A DNA stretch of 64,000 nucleotides from Heliocidaris erythrogramma (lineage: Eukaryota; Echinodermata; Echinoidea; Camarodonta; Echinometridae): assembly GCA_025617745.1 (NCBI GenBank), contig CM046856.1, positions 48,922,873 to 48,986,872 on the forward strand. The letters are read 5' to 3'. Both the position numbers and the translations under genes were made by a program. Positions 11,668 through 25,122 of the stretch are shown in pieces. A model generated the notes under the pieces. That model searched no databases. It was not told where the DNA came from and saw only the letters and a list, made by a program, of their open reading frames with translations. Within the stretch, counting starts at the first letter, position 1. Each line of letters opens with the position of its first letter.

Positions 11668-13310
11668 GTGTCAGTCATAAAAAGTGTTGTGAAAGAGCAG
11701 ACTATAATTGCTAAGAATGAAATAGGATTACACCATATTGGAAAGAAAATACTTCAGATTTCAAAGTAATATTATGAATGTAGCAACTCCATCTGATTAA
11801 AAATGTTCTAAACCAAAGCCTTGTAATCTCCTTTACGAACAGAAAATCCAGAAGTGAGCACTTGTTCAAATTATGGATATACCTACTGCAGTATTATACT
11901 GAACTTGGTTATTAAACTTCGTTTTGAAGGCAGTCTCTCAGTAAATAGGAACATGAGTCTGATTGTTTTCTCAATACCGGTAGCCCTTCTCTCGAAACCA
12001 CCCCTCTAGGTGTTACCCCTTTCTTTACCCCTTTCATCATCTTGGGATATTTGGCCAAGTATCTACATGTACCTGTCAAGATTGGAGAATGTATGAGTCA
12101 TCTTAAAGTAAATGTTGATGGATGAAATATGACGGATAAACCCTTTCTAAATCGGTCCCACCTGAGGGCAGTTTAGACCCCCTGAACAATCGGGAGACTG
12201 TGGGCAGGATTTAGGAGCCAAGTTTAATGGTGGAAGGGGGTTATTTTTGACCACCTCCGCAGTATGTGGTCAGTGGAGAAGTGAGGAGGAATATAGACCA
12301 GAGAAAGGTGACAAGAGTGAAAGGCAGGAGATGAATGATGGAATAAATTTGAAGAAAGAAGGGGGAAAGGAGGAGGAAGGAGAAAAAAAACCATGCTCAG
12401 AAAGAGTGGCATGAAAAATGGAAAAAGAAAGAGGCCAACAGGTGAAAACAGACGCAGACAGACAAGCAGATGGAGGGAGAAAGAAGAGAACACCATGCAT
12501 AATATGCAAAGAAAAATATTCACAAAGGGAGAAACAATAGCATCTCAGCACAGAAAATAGAGAGAAAGAGAGGGAGAGAGAGAGAGAGAGAGAGAGATAG
12601 CAAGAGGGATAGAGATAAAAAAGGAGGGGGGGGGGGGGGTATAATAAGTGACATCAAAATGGTGATAGATTGCCCATGAAATATATTATGATTAGAAATG
12701 ATTCAACAGGTTGAGGGCAAACATTGATTCATAGGAAAGGAATGTTGTAGCATGAGATGATTTATGCAGATAGACATAGAAATAATGTCATGTTATGATG
12801 ATACTTGAAACTTACTTTCATATGTCAATAGCAAGTCTATCCTCAAACTTTTTCAAAGTCAAGTAACATTGGCGGTGCTGGACCACTTTCAAAGGGAGGG
12901 GTGTGTTCTCCCTGGGCTAAATATCCAGCTTCTCCAAGCCAAGAACATGAGCATTGCTAGACCATGTTGAAAGGTAGGGGCTCATTTTCAAGGCTCTTTT
13001 AAATTGCAGTATTGATATTGCAGTAATTTCAATTGCAAGGTTTCCCAACGTGGACAAAAATGGACAAGATACAAGACCAACTTGTTGTTGTGAACTTGAA
13101 ATCACAGCAAATCCATAAGCACCCTAGTGTCCCTTGAATTATTGTCAGTGACAAATATCAGTGTTGAAAATAGATGAAAGCATCTTTTAGGGGATAAAGG
13201 GTCAATTTTGATTAGATCTCTATGAGATCAATGTCATGTCCATATTCCTTTTTAAATGTTTCTATAGGCCTTATGGCTGAGTTATCTGATAATAAATTAG
13301 AACTGCTCCT
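11668..13310. other. Non-coding sequence with GA and poly-G tracts
   Basis: A purine-rich zone spans 12300-12640, with (GA)n at about 12572-12597 and G14 at 12626-12639. Reading frames across it (99 and 93 codons on the - strand) are low-complexity and not genes. Confidence 0.5.
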
Positions 13311-13790
13311 TCAAAATCCCATTAAAATACCTTTATAAAAATCATTCAAACACCGGCCTCTGTTTGTGGAGACAGATTGTTGATTGAAAATTTAATGAAA
13401 ATATGACAAATAGAATTGAGAATAATTTACTAATGACCAGTTTTTTTCACCTGACTTCACAGATTTTTCGACTGTGTTGTCCCAATGTTCCATAATCTCT
13501 TTATTATTTTTTTTACAAAGATTTGTGAGAATGATTCACTAACCAGCAGTTTTTCCACTTGGCTTCAGAGGGTTTTGGGCTGTTTTTCCCCAATGTTTCA
13601 TCAAAATCCCTTTAATTTGTTACAAAGACTTATGAGAATGATTTACCAATATTTCCCCTCGACTTCTCGGGTATATGCCTGCTTTGTACCACGTTCCTGT
13701 AATCTGTTTAATTTGTTATTGTCTTAAAATTATCCAAACATTGGCAGAAGTTTGTGATGAAGGATCAATATGGTAGAGTGATCAGTCTTT
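13310..13790 (+). repeat. Diverged tandem array, ~107-bp period, about three units
   Basis: GAGAATxATTxAC recurs at 13418, 13527 and 13633, each time followed by a CAGTTTTTxCACxTGxCTTC-like block. The flanks also echo each other (ATTCAAACACCGGC at about 13345 and ATCCAAACATTGGC at about 13731). Confidence 0.7.
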
Positions 13791-14989
13791 GATGTGGCTT
13801 TAACACTTAATTGATTTTAAATTCAACTTGAGTAATGACACATGACCTTATTTATGGACCATTAGTGTTGCCGCTCCGTCTGCCCATGAAATATATCATT
13901 TACCATGCCGATTCTAAAATAATTCATACACTCCAGTTGAGGGGGAAAATTGAGAATAGGTGGCGAAACAAAGAGATTATTGATGTAGCGATATGTCAGA
14001 AGTTGCCGGTTCTTTTGAGAACCATTTCTCAGCTTCACTTGGTACCCTTGTGTATACTCCATAATAATTCGACACCAAATCGGCAATTGCCATGGCTCAT
14101 TTGCGATGCTAAATGGGTGTCTTGTTCAGTATGGGGCCCTTAACATGTACCCCAAGGTCTGCAATTGTTACATTTCCCTCTCGAATTATCCTTTTCTAGC
14201 ACAGTTTGAAATGTTTTACAGAGACACAATAATGCTACACCCTGCCGACATCCAATTGGGGGCTTGGTGTGGATGACAATAGAATCCTGCATGACTAAAC
14301 ATACGCTTTGTTCACAATCCCGGGATGGGAAGAGGAAAATAATAGTGACATGAATTAGGGGTGATAAATCAAAGACGGCATTCGCCTTTGATAACCAACC
14401 CCCAAAACTTGATCAAAGTATCTGAATAGTTCACTAGCCCTAAGGGTAGCTTTTCATACCTTTTCATCTTTGAAAAGTTTTTGATGTCTGTGTGAAAAGA
14501 AGATCAATATTTACGAGTGTCTGTGAGCTGGGTAGTAATCAATCTTCGACTGTCTGGAATATAGGGTGACAAGGAGACTCTAGGGATTTACATTTAACTC
14601 CTTTGGTACCATATAATTTTGGTATAACATGCATTTTCCATAGATTCCTGCCAAAGTTATATCAGGCATAGTATCCAACAGGTTAATGTTATAGAAAGAA
14701 GAAGTTGAATGTCACTTCAAATTCCACTTTAAAAAGGAGCTAACGGTGCTCTACTTTAGCCTATGTTAGTTTTATACTGATATTATCTATATTGACTGTA
14801 TTTTAACTAATACAAGAGCCTACTGTATTCTGATGCTTGTAAAGAAGAACTGTACTTACACCAAGCCTAAAATGCATGTCATTTGACTGTCACAGAGCAT
14901 TTAATATATGTATGTATATATATGCAATGATATACTCCTGAGATATTGAATTGAATTTGTATATTTATTAGACTAAAACCATTTTGATT
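13791..14989. other. Non-coding sequence with an unassigned 102-codon open frame
   Basis: An open frame at 13835-14143 (+) starts MTHDLIYGPLVLPLRL. It has no recognised motif, no paired splice sites and no neighbours to support it. It is probably chance. Confidence 0.35.
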
Positions 14990-15180
14990 CAATTCAGTCC
15001 AGTATCTTGTGTTATTGCCCAGCTTTTTAGCAGTCCCCTTCGCGACCAACCTAATTTGTTTTTTCTATGTCTATTGTACACTGTAACCAATAATTGTAAG
15101 TTTCATTGATTTGCTATGTACGATGTCAACCTATGCATTTTATTTTGTTGGAAGTGGAAATAAATGAAATGAAATGAAAT
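14990..15180 (+). mobile_element. Probable 3' end of a truncated non-LTR retrotransposon (LINE)
   Basis: A short unique stretch ends in GGAAATAAATGAAATGAAAT, a pentameric (ATGAA)n tail of the kind that closes several LINE families (RTE, CR1 and relatives). No reverse-transcriptase frame is visible upstream, so only a heavily 5'-truncated copy would remain. The family is not determined. Confidence 0.4.
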
Positions 15181-16351
15181 ATTCCTCTACTTTTACATAA
15201 TCAGAATCAGAATCTACCGTTTAGATATTTCCAGATCACATTCATATATAGTTAACCTTGGGTTTTATTAAAGTACCTTTTACAGTTACACTCCATCCAA
15301 CTGGGTCTTGATCATCTTGAAGAAGAAAAAGGAATAGTATCGCAGGGGTGGATCCAATATTCTGTCAATCTCTGATAAGCAAAAAAAAAAACCCAACACA
15401 AACAAACAAAAATGTGTGTGTGTGTGTACTTATACCAGTGTACTGTTACAACATTCCTACTATTCCTCATAAGAAGTTATTTTTGTGGGTATCTGTTTGA
15501 CATTAGTAAAACATTTCCTGTCAAAACAAATCCACTCACCTTTATCTGTCAAGGTGAGAAAGATTTCCTTTGAAAGCTGAGATACTGCAACCAAAACAAA
15601 GTTCATAGCACTTTATTCCAACATGTTACCAATCTTGTTTTTTTCAGACATTAGTTGCTATGGAACAAGTTTCCTCTCATATCTTCTAAATTCACACCCA
15701 ACAAAAACACAAAAAATGTTTCTATCAAAGTTGTTAACATTACCAATAAATCACTAATGGTAAAGTACAATAGTCAAGGGCACAACATGTCGAACTGTAA
15801 AACATAAACTGTTCATGATTTTTGTAGGCAGTACATGTACAATAAGGTATTCTAATTCAATAGAAGCTTTTAAAATTTAAAAGACTTTTCATTTTTCCAA
15901 GGCAGTTAGAGCATCCATCAGTACAAGCGTTACTCTATGAGGATCATTCATCTTTCACCCCCCCCCCCCTTCTCTTAATATCTTATGCTCTCTCTTGTCG
16001 CAAGTATCATTCCTTGAAGAAATCTAATTTTCACATATTCCTTGAATTACAAAATAGGCCTCAGGCCAAAATATATCCACCAATTTTCATGTGTGATTCA
16101 TTCATATTTTAGCACATTCATCATCCTGTGCTCTTTCTTTTTATCTGAAGTAATTTACAAGGAAGATGATTCTCTCTCCCTCTCTCAAAATTGAATAACA
16201 ACTTCAGGGTGTTGAGAATGAGATCATGATGTTGTGTGTTTTTGAATCTCGATTAGATTGTCAAGACTTGCCGGCGGGGTTGATGTGTTTTCTCCTAATT
16301 TCTAGGTTACAAAAATAGTCTGTTGCTTGGTATTTAATATAAACCATATAT
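15181..16351. other. Non-coding sequence with microsatellites
   Basis: A10-12 and (GT)n tracts sit near 15380-15427 and C12 near 15959-15970. Nothing else was recognised. Confidence 0.4.
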
Positions 16352-16644
16352 GCTCCTTCCCTCCCTCCCTTCCTTATCTCTCTCTCTCTCTCTCTATCTC
16401 TCTCCCTCTTCATCTCCCTCTTAATCTCCCCCTCTCTCTTCCTCTCCATCTTCCTCTCTCTTCTTCCTCTCTCTTCTTCTATCTTCTGCTGCTCTCTCCC
16501 CTCTCTCTCCCCTCTCCCCCTCTCCCTTATCTCCCCCTCTCTCTTATCTCCCCCTGCTTCCCCCTGCTTCCCCTGATTCCCCCTCCTTCCCCCTCCTTCC
16601 CCCTCCCTCCCTTTCCCTCCCTTTCCCTCCCTTTCCCTCCCTTT
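16352..16644. repeat. Pyrimidine-rich (CT/CCT) low-complexity tract
   Basis: Almost 300 bases are nearly pure C/T, including (CT)n and repeated CCCTCCCTTT and CTCTCTTATCTCCCC units. Long open frames on both strands here (132 and 150 codons) are artefacts of the repeat. Confidence 0.9.
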
Positions 16645-19160
16645 TATAAGAAAGCTAATATTTTTTACCACACAGACAATAATTCCTTGCACAAAGATTG
16701 TTCTGTGTGGCAAATATACTGTTAGAGAATGTATGAGAACTTTTCCGAAGTTTAATAATGTTCATGATTTTGTTTGCTTTTGGCAAGTTGAGGAAAATTT
16801 TAATGGGGAAATATGAAAATTATTAATTCTATGATAGTTGGCATTATCATAAACATGACTCAACTCAGATGGACACGCAGTTGTAGAGGTCCTTCTTCGA
16901 GAAGACTTTACTTTCTACAAACATAATTTCCTGCATAACTATAGTACATGTATATGAAAGCAATGTGTGTGTGCGTGTGTGGCATTGTGCTCTCTCATGA
17001 TGTAAAAGTGTTATTTCACTGAGGGCAATTTGAAATATAAATATGTTATTTTTCTATCCATCACCTGTCACTCATAATCAAAATTTCGGGAAAATACAAG
17101 AAATCAGAAGTAATGGGGTAAATTCACATGTACCTTAACTTATTTACAGGTATTTCATGAATTTTCTTTATAATTTTACTCTTTGATGAAAACCAGACCT
17201 AAAGGATTGTTACCTTTTTAACAAAGAAATATACCAAAATATTGTCTAACAAGTATGTCACATGTTGTGCACTCCTTGAGTCACATAGAGTATTTAGGGG
17301 GCACAGCCAGTGCATGCCCCGCCCCCCTTCTTATAAAACCAGATTTGGCATGCCGTAAGTACATCCCCCCAAAATGCGCCCCCCCCTGCATTTCTTCCAA
17401 AAAGAAACCTGAAAGTTGCAATAACCATGCGTGGATGTTAAAGAATAATTATAAATTCAACAATATTAATTCAATTTGTCATTTTTTATTATAAAACCAT
17501 TATAAAAGTAGAATCATCATGATTCGGGGTTAGATTAAATACAAGGTATGCTTTTTTTAACCCTGTCAGGACCAAAGTCAACAACACTATGTACAAAGTG
17601 AATAGTATTTTAGTCTTGTGGTAACAAGAGGGTCAAGTTCTGGTAGGCAAAAGGTGTAGGACATAACCCTTTTCATGGTCATTGAAACCCCTACGGTGAT
17701 GTCCCGGGCCTCTTGACTATGGATTATCCCGGATAAACTCTCTTACAAATCACTACTAATTCATGTTGAGTCAGTCGGGTGTTAAACCGGTCCAGGCATT
17801 TCTAAGGGTTCCAGTAGCGCCAGACTGGAAGAATCACGAGCTGTGAAGCCTGGTGACAGGACCAGATTGAATTTGAATGGACAGGTTAAGGGTCCGGTAG
17901 CTGCGTTTCAACATGGACCTTTCAATTAAGGATTCCAAATAAAAACTTGTCACGAGTTTGATAGAAATGAGGTGTGAGGAAGTTAGTTGTGCTATTGAGT
18001 AATGTCATTTTAGCATAGTATTCTCATACTGAACACATATAGGATGATGATTTATCCAATTTTCATTGGCTAGCTTTCATGTAAGGACTTCATGATGGTA
18101 TTCAAATCATACTATTGATAATGGTAGCATGCAATTTCAAAATACATTTTTACACAACTAATGAGAAGGTCCCAAATCAAATTGAATTTCTTGTTCTTGT
18201 GAGTATGTACTTATAAACAATGAAATAACCAGGATCTGTTAGTGCATGTGATCAATAAGTTAAATTAGATATTTTTGATTGTTAGAAATATATGGAATTT
18301 GTGAAAATCTAAAGACCTCTCATTTAACACACTAAATAGGAATATTTTGTTTGGAATTTCCCCAAGTATGCACATTACTTTTTAGCATATAACTTCAGAG
18401 GAAACAGTTATCAAATATCTTGATTTATACCTCTATAAACGGTTTTGGTAAGCGAAAGAGGCTTGCCGTAGTCTGGATGTGGCAAACGCTCTTGTTCAAG
18501 GGTATCAGAATCTGTCACTCTCCAAGGCTAGCTACACATTACATGTGAGAATCTGTCAAAAACTTGTCATATTTCTTCAATTTGTGGTGTCAGATGTCGC
18601 ATTCCATAGCGAGGCAGGTGTCATAAGAGAGAGAGAGAGAGAGAGAGAGAGGGGGAGAAAGAGTGTGAAAAGCAGGCATGGGACAGGTGTAATGAGCTAG
18701 AACTAGTAAAGGTGAGTTAAAATACCTTGTCCGCTGAGAACCAGAAGGGCGTCAAAGAGAAGTTTGAGTACTGGTCATGCGATAATTATATTACCAAAGA
18801 AACGATCTAAACTTAGAAGTTACTGGGAATGGTCAAGAATAATTGTGTATTGTGAGGTTCTTTAAATCATCAAATGATATTAACGAGTTGCCTAGCTCAG
18901 TCTTTGCTGAAAGTTTAAAAAAAAGTGAAAATAAGCGCTGCACACAAATATGGATATATGGGACTACACACACATGTGGCATCAGAATATGGTGAAAAGT
19001 TTTAAACTAATTCTAGTCCTATTTGGATTATAACGACACTCCAAGAGCAATCCGTCTCATGTGACGTCACTAGTATGAGATTTTGTCCACTACTATGATA
19101 TTTTGTCCCCTATTATTATCAAAAATAGAGTGAGGAAGATCACAAGTTATATTTCGCCTT
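16645..19160. other. Non-coding sequence
   Basis: It contains a (GA)n tract at about 18625-18650 and a half-copy of the 75-bp hairpin at about 18729-18755 (GAGAACCAGAAGGGCGTCAA). No gene is supported. Confidence 0.45.
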
Positions 19161-19162
19161 CA

Positions 19163-19240
19163 TGAGAACTCAACCTTCTCTTTAACTCTTATCCTTTGAC
19201 ATAGAGTTACGGTAATGCCTTTTTGGCTCTCAGCAGCCAT
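19163..19240 (+). repeat. Dispersed hairpin repeat, degenerate copy
   Basis: The right arm GAGTTACGGTAATGCCTTTT continues into GGCTCTCAGCAG and is clear. The left arm is decayed. Confidence 0.5.
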
Positions 19241-21950
19241 TTCTTGGGTTCAATCAGAGATCAAATTGAGCCAGAAATAACTGATTTGGTAAATCATACC
19301 GTGGTTCAAGGTCGTGAATTTGATGTAGAATTTGTTCAGTCAGGAGTTTGGAGGGAAATTGTGTTTTACTCGAAGTTTAGGAAGGAGTAGAGAGAATGAA
19401 AGCTGGAGAAAGTCAGAAGAATGGAGGAATTGTGCAAGAAGGAGAAAGAAAGGAAGAGAGAGATGGAAAGAGAGAGCTTGCTTGAGCTTGATAAATAGGA
19501 CAAGATGCAAGAGCGAAAGAAATGCAAAAAAGAAAAAGAAGTTACATCTGCATGATGTAGACATAAAAATCAAGATTAGATTGGATACTTCATTGACATG
19601 AGAGGTCATAGGTCATTTGGCAGAGAGACAGTCAAATGCTACTAGAAGGTCTTCATCCATGTGAAAATAGTAAAAGATTCCCTTATCATGTACAGCCAGA
19701 AGAAGCTCTCTCTGATGTCCTTGCACCAATGTTATTCTTAACATTTTCTAAATTGCCCTTGAACATTTAAGGCCAAGTAAAATTGATTTTAGAGGTCAAT
19801 TTACACTATCTCATTTTTTTATACCATCACTCCAACACACTCTTCCATGTGCAATGATGCAGTGATTCCTTGTTACTTTTTCGTACCAACATTTTCAAGT
19901 CACCAAATAATTCTTTGATGCATATGGACTACAGGAAATTGTATATTTGTACTGCGGTCATTTAGTCACCCGTGATTAAAAATCCGATTTACAAATTGAC
20001 CATTCATTCATCCCACCTGTCGTGAGCAGGAAAAAAAAAATCACACATCTTCCTCACACATGTTGGGGCAAATTAATACTGAGAAATAAAGTTTTGTAGT
20101 CTAAAAAGTAAAAATATGTTAGGGCTGGAAGTTTATGATGGAAACTGGGCACTTCCATGAGTGGAATCATATTAGTTGCTAATTTCATTTTTTTTAATTT
20201 TTTTATTTGCATCAAGGCCATATACTGACTTTTTTTCTGTAGTACATGTATGTACTGTACCTTATTAATTTGTAGGCATATATATATATGTAGATATGGA
20301 TCTGAAATGTAAATGTATATAACATTAACTCTGAGGATATGATGTGTATTTTTAAAAATAGGATTGATGGAATTAAAATTTGTATTCTTTACGAGGAAAA
20401 CAGGTCAAAATGGTAAAGTGAATAGGCCTAGTCATAGATAGAAATTACAAAGAAGATTGTGAACAAAAGATATTTATTACTATTATTTCAATAAAGCCAG
20501 ATAACAAAGGGTATGATAGCTAGTCACTCAATGTGGCTCAGGGAAATTACTTTTATATCATGTTATGCGGAAATTTCCTTTGTGACCTTCAAATAAATAT
20601 GAAGCTCCGGCATGATATACGCTAGTCCATGTTGGTCAGGAAGTTTTGATTTTGTGAGTGTCAACCGTTACAAGGAAAGTTGCATGATGAAACCGTTGTT
20701 TTATAGGAAACACTTGATTAGGTAGGAAAGGGAATTGATATTTGGGGTTGGAATTCAACTTGCCTTGTGTCAGCTGGACTCTGTCTCGCCACAGGGGGCT
20801 CTTCAATTTGTAGGAGGGTTCCAATAATCATCTTTGGTGAATCACAGCTTCGCGTGCAAGAAGGAACTGTTATTAAGTACAATTCAAATTGGAGATTTGG
20901 CTGTGTAGATGAAGAAATACATTATGACAAATTCTTGTTTTTATTGCTTGTAAAGCTCTCAAAACAACAGAAAATCATAACAGTTCATGTGTAGTGATTA
21001 TGAAACAGAATGTAATTTAAAACCTTGGCTGTTAATCAAATCCATGATTATTTGTTTGGTTTTTGGTTGTTTTTTTTTTGTCAAGTACAAATATTTGTGA
21101 GCCAAATAAATTTGAAGTATGAACTTGTCAGAAATGTTTGCTGTTTGAAGTGAAATCATCACTAATGGATGAAACATAAGGTGGAAAAGAGAAGAAATGT
21201 TGAATGACAGTCTAGTGACATACCAGTACGCAATGATGCTGCACTGCCTCCTAGATCATAGCTAGATTTTTCAATCCAGCCCCCCCCCCCCAAAAAAAAG
21301 AAATTCTATTGAGTTAACATCCAGAGTTAAACTATATTTACCTGCATTTTTTGAATTAGATATTTCTTCCCTAACATGTATATGGCTACATCCTATCTTT
21401 GAGAGTCTTTTTCTCAGGGACTTGATATGATTGAGCTTTGATTTATTCCTCTCTTGTCATACACTGGATTTAATCCACCTATCAAACCACTCTTTATGAA
21501 AAGAATGATTTAAATGCGTAGTTTCTAAAAGTCTAGCTTTGATTTATTATTCCTACCACTAGTTATTACTGCACTTTAGGATTAAGCCCTATTCATCCAC
21601 GATTTCTAGAGCAGCATAGGGGTAATTTTAGGGGTGTAGGTGATCACTCCCCAAAATCAAGAGGCAGTTCTGACCTAAATGACCCCCCCGTCTTTGTTCA
21701 GTTGTCACTCTGTCTGCATTGAATGAGTTTGATTAAATGCGACTTTCTAAAGTGGGGTGTAATTGCAGCACTTCAAACTTACTTTTGAAGAGGGCACAAG
21801 TTGTCATTGATGGTTGTGGTAGGTGTATATTGTCAAGCTTTCTTCTATAACTCTTCTCGTTATTGAGGAGCACTAGACCAAGGGTGGTCTTCTTTAATCC
21901 CCAGTATAACTCTAAATTTTTGCAAATGGTGGCTGGTGGAGGATGCGCAT
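19241..21950. other. Non-coding sequence
   Basis: A purine-rich zone at 19380-19540 produces matched 89-codon frames on opposite strands, which are compositional. No gene or transposon end was seen. Confidence 0.45.
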
Positions 21951-21952
21951 AT

Positions 21953-22030
21953 TGTCTCTTTGGAGCCAGAAAGGCATTAACCCATACCCTTTAAACACAG
22001 AGTTAACGCCCTTCTGGCACGGAACAGATG
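21953..22030 (+). repeat. Dispersed hairpin repeat copy
   Basis: Arms GGAGCCAGAAAGGCATTAAC and GAGTTAACGCCCTTCTGGCA flank the loop CCCTTTAAACACA, closely matching the copy at 245. Confidence 0.8.
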
Positions 22031-22399
22031 ATATCTTGAACATGAACTTGTCAATGTACTGATAGACTAAACTAGGCATATATTAAAGTAAAGTTACCTG
22101 TATCACGGTTTGAAGATCTTCTTGTTGAAATATATATCGTACAGTATAGAAAAGTTGACTGAAGGGATAATCTGTTAAACATCTGGGCAGTGGAGGCAAA
22201 TACAATTAGACTGTAAAAGTATGACGATTTCAATTTAGATAATTTAGTTTTTAAAGCAATTCTTAAAAAAAAAATTGTTTAGGTCTTTTACTTACCGGTA
22301 TAGACGTTACATGTCCTTATTCTAAGAGAACAGTATTATACAGACACATATAAAAGAGAAATTGATATATGTACTTATGATTGAAATTGATTGAATTGA

Positions 22400-22480
22400 C
22401 TCTTCGTTTGTTTGGAGCCATAAGGGCATTAGATTACATTGACGTATATGAGTTATCACCCTTCTTGCTCTCAATAGATA
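22400..22480 (+). repeat. Dispersed hairpin repeat copy
   Basis: Arms GGAGCCATAAGGGCATTAGA and GTTATCACCCTTCTTGCTCT, with moderate divergence. Confidence 0.7.
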
Positions 22481-23115
22481 AATTATCGTTAAACAGGACT
22501 GACAAGAAGCCACAATCATGGACAAGCAAACATTTCCTCCTCATATGGAATTCCATTCTAATACCATGCAAGGCTTAGCCCTTGTCCTTGTTCAGGGATA
22601 ATTTGGGCCGATTACTCAATTTTTGATTACATACAAGTAATCACTTTGAATTCAGAGTCCTTCTGCCAAAGTTCTGGCCGTGATCTTTCCCAGGTATGTG
22701 TCTAGACTCTGGATAATGAGTTTGTAATGGCATTTCCTCATTGCATCGAATTCCGGCTCTTGGATAACATTAGCTTGATCCCCAACCAGATCTCTCCACA
22801 GCTGGCTCTGACAATTATTGTTAATTGGAAGTGATAATAACCGTATGCTTATATGAATGACTCATGAGTAGGGTGCAGCTATTATTGTATCTTTACCAGG
22901 TAGGAAAAAATGGGGGCAAAATATCTGCATTAGACAGAGGACATGAACATTTATGAAGAGTTTTTATGAAAGTTCATTACTCTATGTTTTCAAATACAGA
23001 GGTAGGGGATAATTGAGACACATACACTGATAGATACATTATGCAGATACATGCAGTCCTTCTAGCATGTCTAGGTTATATTGAAATACAGATATATATA
23101 TATTGGCAGAGACAA

Positions 23116-23190
23116 TTTCTGTTTAGAGCCAGATAGTTATTAACTCATGTTATTTAACACAGAGTTAATGTCCTTCTGACTTTAAGCAGA
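23116..23190 (+). repeat. Dispersed hairpin repeat copy
   Basis: Arms AGAGCCAGATAGTTATTAAC and GAGTTAATGTCCTTCTGACT around TTATTTAACACA. This is the third copy within 1.25 kb. Confidence 0.75.
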
Positions 23191-24705
23191 GGATATAAAC
23201 ATGTTTGTTCTTGTAGATCATATTGATGTCAGCTATGACTCTACATCTAACATAGATAACAAAATGTTCTAGACCGAATTAACTAAAATATGAACTGAAC
23301 TGTTATCTCTGAAAAATACTTCACAGTAGCACTATTATTAAAGTAAAACAAGATGTACTGCTGATAATAACAATTTCCTCTATATTTCTTGGCCCTCTGG
23401 GGCATGTTCACTTTAAGTGTCTCATGCCTTCAAATAATTGATAGTAAATATGATCACATGACCTTATCAACCCAATCAAAATCCCCCTCATACATGAGCC
23501 CACCTTGATACTAAAGAAAACAAATTTCAACTATCATCACTGGAAAAAAAGCATTTCCCACTCAAAGTATAGCCCTTCTAAGATTACTTCAGAAATAATA
23601 TTTTGGTGGATATGGTTTCCATATGTCAGCAGTGGAGGGGGGGGGGGGGGGGTTCATCTGGGAGTGGAGGGATGATATGTTAGCTGGCTGCCTACCAGGG
23701 TAGGAGAGTTATTCATGGAAGGAATATCACATCTGGTCTGACTTTAAAGGAATAAGTGCCTCCTCCTTTAGAGCCCATCACAAATATCTTAAGTTTCAAT
23801 TGCTGTGATATACAGGGCAAGAAGCAGGATAGTGTGTGTAATATAGTAAGTATCTTCTTTGGTTAACCACTTCCCTGGTTAACCGTCTGATACTAAGCAT
23901 AAGGATATATGCATTTTTTAAAATGTATTAAATTAAGATAAATGTGTGTAATGAAAAGTAAATCAATGGTATAATCCCTCCAGTTTTGATTGAAAAAGAA
24001 AATGAAACCATTTTTTAAAAATAAAAGCCTTTTACATACTTCACATGATAATAATAGTCTTACAAGATTCAAGTGTTAATTTTCTATAATTATACTTTAA
24101 ACCAGAAACTTTGGCATGCAAGAAAATTTTGTGAGTGGTCCAGGTTCCCCAAAGTTTGATACCCAAATAATGAAATCATCACATTACATCTTTGGAATTC
24201 ATCAAAGTTTCTTGCTGAGAATTCTTCTAATTTTTACAGTATTATTATTCTAGATTCTTTTTCTTTGTATGGGATTGGAGTTGATAATTCAATTAGAACT
24301 TATCCTTTCAAAGTGTTAAAGAGTAGAATGACTTTTCAACGCGGTGTTAAATAATCACTTTAAGTCTGTATCAATATGGAAGGTATACAGGCTGGATCTA
24401 AAGCCTGGAATGCCATGATGAGAGAGGTAGGGATGATAGATTGTCAACCTTATACCAGGACCAATATGAGAGAACCTCCTGGTCTCTCTACTAGTCTGGA
24501 TGAGAGGTCTGTCCAAGGTGAAGAGGTTTAGCCAACATTGTTACAGACACATACACTTTGCATGACATAAACATGAAGGCAGCTGCCTGGTGTTATGTGC
24601 TGTGTTTACAGTAGTGAATCTTATCAATGAACTATATGAAAATGAACCACGAAGGCCCGAGGCCCTTTGAGGCCGGCTTCATGTCTTTTGTCTTTAGTTA
24701 CGTTC
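23191..24705. other. Non-coding sequence with a MITE remnant
   Basis: G16 lies at 23637-23652. A CCAGAAA-ended MITE remnant spans about 24092-24242 (left TTTAAACCAGAAACTTTGGC, right AATTTTTACAGTATT). No gene was seen. Confidence 0.45.
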
Positions 24706-25122
24706 ACACGATGGGAGCTAAGTTTCGCTTGTAGTTTTAAAACTTTAGGTTAACTTGTAGTTATCTTGTAGTTTCAGACCTATGAATGGACTGTATAGTT
24801 TTGAAACTTTGTTTACTTGTAGTTCTAGAACCACAAGCGAGCTTGTGGTTAAGGCGAAACCACGAGCAATGGGTGGTCCACTTTGCTGTTCATGTTAAAC
24901 TTAAGGGTCATACCCTTCGCGCGAAATATTAACACAGGATCTGTATGTGTACTGTACACACAATCGGTAGTATCTACTTCCGGGTTAACCACGAAGATCA
25001 CTTGCCTTGTAGTGTCAGCTCCTTGTTTAGGGCTCGTGTGAACCCTCATTGTGGTTAGGGAGTCTTGGTTTTGTTAACTTAAAGTTTTGAAACCACAAGT
25101 CATAGTATGAATGTACCTTTTG
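24706..25122. mobile_element. Inverted-repeat element, GTTCACACGATGGGAGCTAA end
   Basis: The left part has GTTCACACGATGGGAGCTAA and a TTAAAACTTTAGGTTAAC stretch whose imperfect complement GTTAACTTAAAGTTTTGAAA lies near 25075-25094. A relative in opposite orientation lies at about 59085-59230, sharing the GTTCACACGxxGGGAGCTAA end and an AGCxACAAGCGAGCTTGTxG block. Confidence 0.6.

Noticed and set aside
12224-12551. Two overlapping - strand frames of 93-99 codons
   Set aside because: Phe/Leu/Ser-rich reading of a purine-rich strand, purely compositional.
16261-16725. Open frames of 132 and 150 codons on opposite strands
   Set aside because: Both are translations of a C/T-rich tract (Ser/Leu/Pro or Arg/Glu/Gly repeats); no coding signal.
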